Positions 35,808 through 43,332 of a DNA stretch of 64,000 bases are shown piece after piece. Below the pieces are notes generated by a model. That model did no database searches. It was not told where the DNA came from and worked only from the letters and a program-made list of their open reading frames with translations. Numbering within the stretch: the stretch's first letter is position 1; every line of letters begins with the position of its first letter. A program made the position numbers and the translations under genes. The DNA comes from Streptomyces sp. NBC_01283 (lineage in GTDB: Bacteria > Actinomycetota > Actinomycetes > Streptomycetales > Streptomycetaceae): assembly GCF_041435335.1 (NCBI RefSeq), contig NZ_CP108430.1, positions 6,547,001 to 6,611,000 on the forward strand, given 5' to 3'.

Positions 35808-36923
35808 ATGTTCAGGGTCGCTGCTGCCAGCCGGCGGGACCGCGAGGAGCCCGGCTGGCTGCGCGGCGCGCCGCCGCCCCACTGGGTGCGCTGGCCCCCG
35901 CCCGTGCTCCTGGTCGTGATCTGCGTCATCCAGCTGTCCACTCCGGAGACGGTCGACCTCAGCTTCCTGCTCGCCGCCGTGCCGCCACTGGCCGCGCTGG
36001 CGTACGCCGCCTCCGCGACGGCCCTCTTCGGCGCCACCGTGGTGCTGCTGCTCTATCTGCCGGGGTTCGGGCTCGGCCGCCCCGGGGAGAGCGATGTGCT
36101 GACGGTCGCCTTCGTGGCGGTGCTGAGCGTCATGTTCGCCTGGGTGCGCAGCCGGCGCGACACCCAGCTCGTCACCGTCCGCACCGTCGCGGAGGCCGCC
36201 CAGTTCGCCGTCCTGCCGCCTCTGCCGGAACGCGTGGGCCCGGTGCGATGTGCGGGCCTCTACCGCGCGGCACAGGGCGGGACGCTGGTCGGCGGGGACC
36301 TCTTCGACGTGCGCAAGGGCCCCAGCGGCGTCATGGCACTGGTCGGTGACGTGCAGGGGCATGGCCTCGCGGCCGTCGGCACGGTCGCCGCGCTGCTCGG
36401 TGCCTTCAGGGAGGCGGTGCTCGACCAGCCCGACCTGGAGGGGGTCGCCGCCCGGCTCGACCGGCGCCTGGCGGTGGACTCCGAAGAGGCCGATCACGCC
36501 GAGCTCTTCGCCACCGCCGTGCTCCTCGAATTCCGCAGCGATGCCCCTGAGCTGCGGATCCTCTCCTGCGGTCACCCGCCACCGCTGCTCTTGCGCGGCG
36601 GGTCCGTCGAGGAGCTCGATGTGGCGCCGGGTGCTCCGCTCGGCCTGGGGATCGCGGGTCTCACGGCGCCCGAAGAGGTGACCGTGGGCCTGAAGCCCGG
36701 CGACCGGCTGCTCGCGGTGACCGACGGGGTGACCGAGGCGCGGGACGGGGCCGGCGCCTTCTACCCGCTGGCCGAGCGTCTCTCGGTGCTCTGCACCGAC
36801 CTTCGGGACGACCCGGCGGCACTGACGTCCGCGGTGTGGAGGGACCTGGTGCGGTTCTCCGGAGGAGTCGGGGACGACGTGGCCCTGCTGGCCTTCTCGC
36901 CGGACCTGGAGCCGGAGCTCTAG
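35808..36923 (+). CDS. Membrane-anchored SpoIIE/RsbU-type PP2C phosphatase
   Basis: 371 residues from the ATG at 35808 (GGAAGGAG upstream). Three to four hydrophobic helices at residues ~28-120 (PVLLVVICVIQLS, LLAAVPPLAALAYAASATALF, VLTVAFVAVLSVMFAWV) anchor it; the C-terminal ~230 residues are a PP2C phosphatase of the SpoIIE group with GGTLVGGDLFDVRKG, VGDVQGHGLAAVGT, SCGHPPPLLL, AVTDGVTEARDG and GVGDDVALLAF carrying the metal-binding Asp residues. Such proteins dephosphorylate anti-sigma-factor antagonists. No sensory PAS/GAF domain or partner kinase is adjacent. Confidence 0.9.
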   Translation: MFRVAAASRRDREEPGWLRGAPPPHWVRWPPPVLLVVICVIQLSTPETVDLSFLLAAVPPLAALAYAASATALFGATVVLLLYLPGFGLGRPGESDVLTVAFVAVLSVMFAWVRSRRDTQLVTVRTVAEAAQFAVLPPLPERVGPVRCAGLYRAAQGGTLVGGDLFDVRKGPSGVMALVGDVQGHGLAAVGTVAALLGAFREAVLDQPDLEGVAARLDRRLAVDSEEADHAELFATAVLLEFRSDAPELRILSCGHPPPLLLRGGSVEELDVAPGAPLGLGIAGLTAPEEVTVGLKPGDRLLAVTDGVTEARDGAGAFYPLAERLSVLCTDLRDDPAALTSAVWRDLVRFSGGVGDDVALLAFSPDLEPEL

Positions 36924-36931
36924 GCGGGGAC

Positions 36932-37000
36932 GCAGGCGGAGCTGCAGGCGGAGCTGCAGCCGGGGCGCCGCGACAGGCGCCGGGCCTCAGCCGGGCCTCA
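36932..37000. repeat. Short tandem repeats at a gene junction
   Basis: GCAGGCGGAGCT occurs twice head to tail (36932-36955) nine bases after the phosphatase stop, resembling its last codons. CCGGGCCTCA occurs twice with period 11 (36980-37000), the second copy containing the stop codon of the convergent TetR gene. Confidence 0.7.
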
Positions 37001-37687
37001 GGTGTCGTCGCCCTGCCGGGCGGACAGGAGCCGCAGCCCGCCCGTCAGTTCGCGCAGGCAGCGCACCGCAAGGACGGCGGGGGAGCCGGGCCCCTCGGTG
37101 GGCGCGTCCCCGGCCGCCCAGGTCTCCAGGGCCAGGCGGATGGCGTCGGTGGCGGCCGCGGCCGCCAGACGTACGTCGAGTGCGTCGGCGTCGTCCCCGG
37201 CCAGCCGGGCGAGCACGGGCACGAGCTGCTCCTCGGACTCCTGGTTCACGCGGTACCAGACGGCGCGCAGCGCCGGGTCGTCCTGCGCGGCGCGCAGCAG
37301 GCCGCGGGTCCACTCCAGGGACTCGGCCGCGCGGTCGTCCGCCGCGGTCAGCGCGTCCGCGATGGACCGCTCCAGGGCCGTCGGCATCCCGGCGGCCGGG
37401 TCGAGGCCCGCCAGATGGGCCCGCCACTCGGCGGCGCCGCCCGCGAGGAGCGGGGCGACCGCGTCCTGCTTGTTGCGGAAGTACCGGTAGAAGGTGCGCA
37501 GCGCCACTCCGGCCCGGCCCGCGATCTCCTCGGCCGTGGTGCCGTCCGGGCCGCGCTCGGCGAAGAGCTCGGCTGCGGCACGGGCGATGTCGAGCTGCGT
37601 GGCGGCTTTGCGGCGCTCGGTCAGCGAGGCCTGAGCCGGTGGCAGTGGCTTCGAGGGCTGCGATGGCTGCGACGGGTGGGTGCTCAC
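36998..37687 (-). CDS. TetR-family transcriptional regulator
   Basis: 229 residues. N-terminal helix-turn-helix after a Pro/Ser-rich lead: TERRKAATQLDIARAAAELF, AERGPDGTTAEEIAGRAGVA then LRTFYRYFRNKQDAV. The helical ligand/dimer domain follows, with WTRGLLRAAQDDPALRAVWY and AATDAIRLALETW. Divergent from two SDR genes across a 144-bp gap containing a small inverted repeat, so it probably represses them and itself. Confidence 0.92.
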   Translation of the reverse strand: MSTHPSQPSQPSKPLPPAQASLTERRKAATQLDIARAAAELFAERGPDGTTAEEIAGRAGVALRTFYRYFRNKQDAVAPLLAGGAAEWRAHLAGLDPAAGMPTALERSIADALTAADDRAAESLEWTRGLLRAAQDDPALRAVWYRVNQESEEQLVPVLARLAGDDADALDVRLAAAAATDAIRLALETWAAGDAPTEGPGSPAVLAVRCLRELTGGLRLLSARQGDDT

Positions 37688-37735
37688 CCTCGCAGCCTAC
37701 GCGCGATTCTCACCCTGATACATGAATTGTCGGCA

Positions 37736-37750
37736 TGGCAAAACGTGCCA
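37736..37750. promoter_or_regulatory. Candidate TetR operator
   Basis: TGGCA-n5-TGCCA, a perfect inverted repeat in the gap between the TetR gene and the SDR operon, about 80 bp before the SDR start and near a TACATT hexamer that could be its -10. Confidence 0.45.
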
Positions 37751-37831
37751 GAGAGGCGTACATTGAAATCAGATCGGGAAGGCCGGGTCCGTGGACGGAT
37801 CCGGGAGCCCGGAGTTGATCGGAGGCATTTC

Positions 37832-38617
37832 ATGAACCGGTACGCAGGCCGTCGCGCACTCATCACCGGCGGTGGTTCGGGCATCGGGCAGGCCACCGTC
37901 CTCCGGATCCTCGACGAGGGCGGCAGGGTAGTTGCCGCCGACGTCAGCGAGGCGGGACTGAAGGACACCGCCGAGAAGGCGGGCGCCGCGGCCGACCGCC
38001 TCACCACCCTCGTGGTCGACATCTCGGACGAGATCTCGGTGCGCGCGGGCGTCGCCGCCGCCGTCACCGCGCTCGGCGGCCTGGACGTGCTGGTGAACGC
38101 GGCGGGCGTGCTCCGTTCCTCGCACACGCACGAGACCAGCCTGGAGTCCTTCAACCGCGTCATCCAGATCAACCTGGTGGGCACGTTCCTGGTGATCCGC
38201 GAGGCGATCCCGGCGCTGCTCGGCGGCGAAGACGCCGCCGTCATCAACTTCAGCTCCACCTCGGCGATGTTCGCCCACCCGTACATGGCGGCGTACGCGG
38301 CGAGCAAGGGCGGCGTCCAGTCCATGACCCACGCGCTGGCCAGTGAGTACGGCAAGCAGGGAATCCGCTTCAACTCCGTTCAGCCCGGCTCCATATCCAG
38401 CGGCATGACCGACGGCAGCGGCGCCAGCAAGCAGAGCGTGGGCCCCGGCCTGCCCGAGGACGCCGACATGAGCCTGTTCATGAAGCTGGCCCCGGCCATC
38501 GGCCAGGGCTTCGCCGGACCGGAGTCCGTGGCCTCGGTCGTCGCCCTGCTCGGCTCACAGGACGGCAAGTTCATCACCGGCACCGAGATCCGGGTCGACG
38601 GCGGCACCCACTTCTGA
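37832..38617 (+). CDS. Short-chain dehydrogenase/reductase
   Basis: 261 residues, classical SDR. Cofactor loop ALITGGGSGIGQATVLRIL, acidic tip AADVSEAG (suggesting NAD preference), LVNAAGVL, catalytic Ser in INFSSTSAMFA and Tyr-x3-Lys in YAASKGG. GGAGG precedes the ATG. The substrate is not evident. First gene of a two-gene SDR operon divergent from the TetR gene. Confidence 0.94.
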   Translation: MNRYAGRRALITGGGSGIGQATVLRILDEGGRVVAADVSEAGLKDTAEKAGAAADRLTTLVVDISDEISVRAGVAAAVTALGGLDVLVNAAGVLRSSHTHETSLESFNRVIQINLVGTFLVIREAIPALLGGEDAAVINFSSTSAMFAHPYMAAYAASKGGVQSMTHALASEYGKQGIRFNSVQPGSISSGMTDGSGASKQSVGPGLPEDADMSLFMKLAPAIGQGFAGPESVASVVALLGSQDGKFITGTEIRVDGGTHF

Positions 38618-38675
38618 CGGAGCGGCACGCACCCACTTCCGTCGGCAGATTCGACATTCGACAGAGGAGAGCGGC

Positions 38676-39533
38676 ATGAGTGACGCAGGCCAGACCCTTG
38701 CGGGCGAGACCTTCGCGGGCAAGGTCGTCGTCATCACCGGTGCGTCCGCCGGCATCGGATCCGGGTTCGCCCGGCACGCGGCGGAGCTCGGCATGAGGCT
38801 GGTCCTCGCCGACATAGCCGCCGAGCGCCTCACCGCCCTGGCCGAGGAGCTGCGTGCCTCGGGGGCCGAGGTCGAGCCGGTCGTGACGGACGTGTCCGAC
38901 CCGCTCTCCGTCGACGCCCTCGCGGACCGGGCGTACGACCGCTTCGGCGCGGTCGACATGCTGATCAACAACGCCGGGATCATGGCGATGGGCTACTCCT
39001 GGGAGATCCCCGCCGAGCGCTGGGACGCCGCCCTGCGGATCAACATCGGTGGCTATGTGAACGGCATACGTTCCTTCGTGCCGCGCCTGCTCGAGCAGTC
39101 CACGCGGAGCTGGGTGCTCAATGTGTCCTCGGTCGGCGGACTGCTGCCGAGCCCGCTGATGGCGCCGTACAGCGTCACCAAGTTCGGGACGCTCGCACTC
39201 ACCGAATCCCTCGCCTACGAACTGCAGATGAGGCAGGCGCCCGTGCAGGTCTCGGTCGTACTGCCGGACTCGGTCAAGAGCGAGATATTCAGGGCCGCGC
39301 GGCCGGGGGACGGCATACCGCCGGAGATAGCGGGGTTCAACGAACAGCTCCAGCAGCGCGCCGACACCCAGGGGATCACGCCGGAGGAGCACGCCCGCCG
39401 TGTCTTCGAGCAGGCCGCGGAGGGGCGCTACTGGATCACTCCGCAGCCCGAGATGATCGACGCGGCACTCCAGCCGCGCACCGACATGATCCTTTCCCGC
39501 ACGAATCCGGGGCTGGACCTGGGCGGGGTCTGA
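38676..39533 (+). CDS. Short-chain dehydrogenase/reductase
   Basis: 285 residues, classical SDR. Cofactor loop VVITGASAGIGSGFARHAA, LADIAAER, LINNAGIMAMGYSWE, Ser in LNVSSVGG and YSVTKFG. A ~40-residue C-terminal extension (ADTQGITPEEHARRVFEQAA, RTDMILSRTNPGLDLGGV) is seen in SDRs acting on larger ketones, but the substrate is unknown. It follows the other SDR by 58 bp with its own GAGGAG site. It is only about 30% similar by eye, so not a recent duplicate. Confidence 0.93.
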   Translation: MSDAGQTLAGETFAGKVVVITGASAGIGSGFARHAAELGMRLVLADIAAERLTALAEELRASGAEVEPVVTDVSDPLSVDALADRAYDRFGAVDMLINNAGIMAMGYSWEIPAERWDAALRINIGGYVNGIRSFVPRLLEQSTRSWVLNVSSVGGLLPSPLMAPYSVTKFGTLALTESLAYELQMRQAPVQVSVVLPDSVKSEIFRAARPGDGIPPEIAGFNEQLQQRADTQGITPEEHARRVFEQAAEGRYWITPQPEMIDAALQPRTDMILSRTNPGLDLGGV

Positions 39534-39684
39534 GGGGCGACACCGTTCACCCGCGCTCAGCAGGGCTTATCAGGGCCCATCGGCGGTCGTCAGCAGTGGT
39601 CAGCCGTCGTCAGCGTCCGTTCGCGTTCATTCGAATGGCGGAGTGTGGATCGCGGGTGGTTGGGGTCGGTCGGAGAGTCGGACC

Positions 39685-40551
39685 ATGCGTGTCTTCCGTG
39701 GGATGTCCGCGGCGCGCGTGCCGACGGCGGTGCGTGCGGCGCTGGGCTGCGTGCCCGGGGTCGCGGCTGTGGCGCTTCTGCTGCTGTGTGCGCTGTTCGT
39801 GGGACCAGGAGTGGCGGGGGCGTCGGGGTCGGCGGGTGAAGGGCCGGTGGCGGTCGCCGGGCTCGGGGAGCGGACGAGTGTGACCGGGAGGTATGCGCAG
39901 ATGCCGGCGGCCGCGGCGCCGGTGCGCAGGGCGGTGGGGCACCCGGCGGCGCAGCCTCGTGTGGTGCCGCGCGCGCAGTGGCTGGACGGTGAGGGTGGCG
40001 AGCCGCCGCCGGCCCGGTATGCCGACCGGGTCCGGGCGGTGTTCGTGCACCACACGGACACGCCGAACGGCTACGACTGCGCCGATGCCCCGCGCACCAT
40101 CCGCTATCTGTACGCCGGCCAGACGGAGGGGAGGCAGTGGGACGACATCGGATACAACTTCCTCGTCGACCGGTGCGGGACCGTCTACGAGGGGCGTGCG
40201 GGCGGCATCGAGAGAGCGGTCATCGGGGCGCACACGCAGGGCTTCAACAAGGGGTCGGTGGGGATAGCGGCGATCGGGACGTTCACGGCGGGGGTCCCTG
40301 TGCCCCGGGCGATGACCGATGCCCTGGCGGCGCTGGTCGCGTGGAAGCTCGGTCTTGCGGACGTGGACCCGCGTTCCATGGTGCGGCTGGTCTCCTCGAA
40401 CAGCCTCAGCAGGTACCCGGCGGGGGCGACCGAGTCGTTCAGCGCGGTGTCCGGGCACAACGACGGCTACTCCACGTCCTGCCCGGGTGCGGCGCTGACG
40501 GCCGCGCTCCCCGAGATCCGGGAGACGGCCGCACGGCTGCAGAGCCGGTAG
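39685..40551 (+). CDS. Exported peptidoglycan-recognition/N-acetylmuramoyl-L-alanine amidase
   Basis: 288 residues. N-terminal signal/anchor (PGVAAVALLLLCALFVGPGVAGA). From about residue 100 a PGRP/amidase_2 domain: VVPRAQWL, AVFVHHTDTPNGYDC (zinc His), RQWDDIGYNFLVDRCGTVYEGR, AVIGAHTQGFNKGSVGIAAIG, SGHNDGYSTSCPG (second zinc His and Cys). It should cleave the amide between MurNAc and the stem peptide in the cell wall. Not a close operon member of the SDR genes (151-bp gap). Confidence 0.92.
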   Translation: MRVFRGMSAARVPTAVRAALGCVPGVAAVALLLLCALFVGPGVAGASGSAGEGPVAVAGLGERTSVTGRYAQMPAAAAPVRRAVGHPAAQPRVVPRAQWLDGEGGEPPPARYADRVRAVFVHHTDTPNGYDCADAPRTIRYLYAGQTEGRQWDDIGYNFLVDRCGTVYEGRAGGIERAVIGAHTQGFNKGSVGIAAIGTFTAGVPVPRAMTDALAALVAWKLGLADVDPRSMVRLVSSNSLSRYPAGATESFSAVSGHNDGYSTSCPGAALTAALPEIRETAARLQSR

Positions 40552-40558
40552 GGGCCGG

Positions 40559-40594
40559 CTGATGACGGCCCAGGCCCAGCTGGTGACGGCCCAG
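40559..40594. repeat. Imperfect 21-bp direct repeat
   Basis: CTGATGACGGCCCAG and CTGGTGACGGCCCAG recur at a 21-bp spacing in the 54-bp gap between the convergent amidase and DUF4240 genes. I see no clear terminator hairpin there. Confidence 0.6.
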
Positions 40595-40605
40595 TCGTCG
40601 AAGGC

Positions 40606-41130
40606 TCAGTCGATCTCGCCGAAACGTTCCCACAGCTTCGGGTAGCGCTGGGCCATCGTGGTCTCGTCCTCGAAGTCGAGGGGGGTGCCCAGGGGCTCCC
40701 CGGGGGCCGGGGCGATACCGAGGTCGGGGGTGACCACGCCGGTGAGCTGCTCGTACGCCTCGTCCGCCGCGTAGCCGAGCTCTTCGCCGTCACCGTCGAT
40801 GTCCTCGTCGAAGTCGTCGAGGAGATCCGCGAGCGAGTCCGGGTCGTGCAGGGCTCCCTCGAAGACCTCACGGCCCTGGCCGATCAGCCAGCAGCGGAAG
40901 TAGTCGAAGGCGTCGTCACTGGCGCCGCCGAGGAGGATCCAGGAAGCTCCCCACAGATCCCAGCGGTACGCACGGTTGTAGCGCGCCTCGAAGTGACGGG
41001 CGAAGTCGAGCACCATGTCCGGCTCGAGCTCCAGCAGCTTCTCGGTGAGCAGGTCCGCGTGGTCCTCGGGGTCGCCCTCGGCGGCCACGCGGGTGCGGTC
41101 CACGATCTCCCAGAACTCCGTCTCGTCCAT
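40606..41130 (-). CDS. DUF4240 protein
   Basis: 174 residues, soluble and very acidic. MDETEFWEIVDRTRVAAEGD begins the domain; FARHFEARYNRAYRWDLWGA and SDDAFDYFRCWLIGQGREVFEGAL are its hallmark, with an Asp/Glu-rich patch LLDDFDEDIDGDGEELG. Function unknown in all members I know. ATG at 41130 with a GTG one codon before it; no good ribosome site. Confidence 0.88.
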   Translation of the reverse strand: MDETEFWEIVDRTRVAAEGDPEDHADLLTEKLLELEPDMVLDFARHFEARYNRAYRWDLWGASWILLGGASDDAFDYFRCWLIGQGREVFEGALHDPDSLADLLDDFDEDIDGDGEELGYAADEAYEQLTGVVTPDLGIAPAPGEPLGTPLDFEDETTMAQRYPKLWERFGEID

Positions 41131-41263
41131 CACGGGACAAGCATCGGTCCTGGGGGGTGGGTACGCACGTGGAGTGCGGCGGATGCGGCTGTCTCGTTAT
41201 GCGTGCACATGCCCATGGAAAACCCGACAGCAGGTGTCGCCATTGGGTGGCAGCCTCGAAGAC

Positions 41264-42229
41264 ATGGACAGTACTGACAGCACGCGCGCACTTTCGCACC
41301 CGCTGGCCGGGAAGGTCGCCCTCGTCGCCGGTGCCACCCGCGGCGCGGGCCGGGCCATGGCCGTGGAGCTCGGCCGCGCCGGAGCCACCGTGTACGCCAC
41401 GGGCCGTACGACCCGTGAGCACACCAGCGAGGTCGGCCGCAGCACGGAGACCATCGAGGAGACGGCGGAGCTGATCACCGCCGCGGGCCGGGAGGCGGGC
41501 GGACCCGGCACCGGGACCGCCGTGCCCACCGATCATCTGGAGCCCGGGCAGGTCGAGGCGCTCGTCGAGCGGATCGACCGGGAGCAGGGCCGCCTGGACA
41601 TCCTGGTCAACGACATCTGGGGCGGCGACATCCACGTCGAGTGGGACAAGAGGATGTGGGAGCACGACCTCGACAAGGGACTGCGCCTGATGCGCCTCGG
41701 CATCGAGACCCACATCGTCACCAGCCGGTACGCGCTGCCGCTGCTCATCAAGAACCCCGGAGGCCTGGTCGTCGAGGTCACCGACGGCACCGAGGAGTAC
41801 AACGGTCCCAACTACCGCAAGCCCTTCTACTACGACCTTGCCAAGTCGGCCCCGCTGCGGATGGCGCGTGGCCTGGCCGAGGAGCTCAAGGAGTACGGCT
41901 GCACGGCGCTCTGTCTGACCCCCGGCTGGCTGCGCTCCGAGTTCATGCTCGACACGGCGTTCAGCGTGACCGAGGAGAACTGGCGGGACGGCTGCGAGCA
42001 GGACCCGCACTTCGCGATCTCCGAGACCCCGGCCTTCGTCGGCCGGGCCCTGGTCGCGCTCGCCTCGGACCCCGAAGTGGCCCGCTGGAACGGCAAGTCG
42101 CTCTCCAGTGGCGGCCTGGCCCCCGAGTACGGCTTCACGGACGTGGACGGTTCGGCGCCGGACGCCTGGCGCTACATCGCGGAGGTCGAACAGACGGGCA
42201 AGACCGCGGACGTCACGGGGTACCGCTAG
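41264..42229 (+). CDS. SDR-family oxidoreductase (atypical active site spacing)
   Basis: 321 residues from the ATG at 41264. Cofactor loop VALVAGATRGAGRAMAVELG. The usual NNAG reads VNDIWGG, followed by WEHDLDKGLRLMRLGIETHI. Catalytic Tyr-x3-Lys is YYDLAKS, in the motif FYYDLAKSAPLRMARGLAEE. The Ser before it is in VVEVTDGTEEYNGP, which has Thr rather than Ser. A late C-terminal region (LSSGGLAPEYGFTDVDGSAP) is longer than in classical SDRs. Followed 44 bp later by a WYL regulator, probably co-transcribed or regulating it. Confidence 0.88.
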   Translation: MDSTDSTRALSHPLAGKVALVAGATRGAGRAMAVELGRAGATVYATGRTTREHTSEVGRSTETIEETAELITAAGREAGGPGTGTAVPTDHLEPGQVEALVERIDREQGRLDILVNDIWGGDIHVEWDKRMWEHDLDKGLRLMRLGIETHIVTSRYALPLLIKNPGGLVVEVTDGTEEYNGPNYRKPFYYDLAKSAPLRMARGLAEELKEYGCTALCLTPGWLRSEFMLDTAFSVTEENWRDGCEQDPHFAISETPAFVGRALVALASDPEVARWNGKSLSSGGLAPEYGFTDVDGSAPDAWRYIAEVEQTGKTADVTGYR

Positions 42230-42273
42230 TCACCTCCCGCCTCCTCCCCGGCGGCTGACGGCATCATGGGGGC

Positions 42274-43245
42274 ATGCGCGCTGCACGCCTCATCAAGATG
42301 GTGCTTCTGCTCCAGGCCCGCCCCTCCATGACCGCCGCCGAGCTCGCGGGTGAGCTCGAAGTGTCCGAGCGGACCATCACGCGGGACGCCCAGGCCCTTT
42401 CGGAGGCGGGCGTTCCGGTGTACGCGGACCGGGGGCGGGCCGGCGGCTACCGCCTCATCGGCGGCTACCGCACCCGGCTCACCGGCCTCGGCCGCAGCGA
42501 GGCCGAGGCCCTGTTCCTCTCCGGAGTGCCGGGCGCGCTGCGGGAGATGGGCCTCGACGACGCGGCATCGGCGGCCCGGCTGAAGGTGTCGGCGGCGCTG
42601 ATGCCCTCGCTGCGGGACGCCTCGCAGAACGCCTCGCAGCGGTTCCACCTGGACGCGCCGGGCTGGTTCCAGGAGACACCGGCCCCCGAGCTGCTGCCCC
42701 CGCTGGCGGACGCCGTGTGGGACGACCGGCGCGTCACCGCCCGCTACCGCCGCCAGCACACCGAGGTGGAACGGGAGTTGGAGCCCTACGGCCTCGTGCT
42801 CAAGGCCGGGGTCTGGTATCTGTGCGCGCGGGTGCCCGACTCGGGGTCGTTCCGCGTGTACCGCATCGACCGGTTCACCGCGATCGCCGCCGAAGAGGAC
42901 CGCTTCGTACGCGACGAGGATTTCGATCTGCCGGGCTTCTGGGACGAGCGGGCGGCGCAGTTCGCGCGGGCGATCCTGCGCTCCGAGGTCGTGCTCCGGC
43001 TCTCGGAGGCGGGGGTACGACAGCTTCCGTACGCCACCGATTCCGTCTCCGTGCGCGAGGCACTGGAGAAGGCGAGCACCCCGGACGACGAGGGCTGGGT
43101 GACGCTGACCCTGCCGGTGGAGAACGAGACGGTCGCGTACACCCAGCTCTTGTCACTGGGACCGGAGGTGGAGGTACTGGAACCGACGGCCCTGAGGGAA
43201 CGATTCGCGGAGGCGGCAGCGCAGATGGCCAGCCGCTACGAATAA
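42274..43245 (+). CDS. HTH-WYL (YafY-type) transcriptional regulator
   Basis: 323 residues. N-terminal winged helix-turn-helix RLIKMVLLLQARPSMTAAEL, AGELEVSERTITRDAQALSE, then GGYRLIGGY. Residues ~130-230 are a WYL domain (VERELEPYGLVLKAGVWYLCAR, SFRVYRIDRFTAI), with a C-terminal WCX-like domain (VVLRLSEAGVRQL). WYL domains sense small molecules or nucleic acid and often regulate adjacent genes; the upstream SDR is the likely partner. Confidence 0.92.
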   Translation: MRAARLIKMVLLLQARPSMTAAELAGELEVSERTITRDAQALSEAGVPVYADRGRAGGYRLIGGYRTRLTGLGRSEAEALFLSGVPGALREMGLDDAASAARLKVSAALMPSLRDASQNASQRFHLDAPGWFQETPAPELLPPLADAVWDDRRVTARYRRQHTEVERELEPYGLVLKAGVWYLCARVPDSGSFRVYRIDRFTAIAAEEDRFVRDEDFDLPGFWDERAAQFARAILRSEVVLRLSEAGVRQLPYATDSVSVREALEKASTPDDEGWVTLTLPVENETVAYTQLLSLGPEVEVLEPTALRERFAEAAAQMASRYE

Positions 43246-43263
43246 CCCCCGAACAGCCGAAAG

Positions 43264-43297
43264 CGGGTCCCCGCCCCCAGAGGGGCAGGGACCCGCA
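43264..43297. terminator. Bidirectional terminator before aceE
   Basis: GCGGGTCCC pairs with GGGACCCGC, with inner CGCCCC/GGGG pairing, in the gap between the convergent WYL and aceE genes. Confidence 0.8.
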
Positions 43298-43332
43298 TCA
43301 GGCCGAAGGCCACGAACGGCTACAGAAAACGG

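Noticed and set aside
37832..39533. Tandem duplication of the two SDR genes
   Set aside because: The two share only general SDR motifs and differ in length and active-site flanks, so they are not recent copies.
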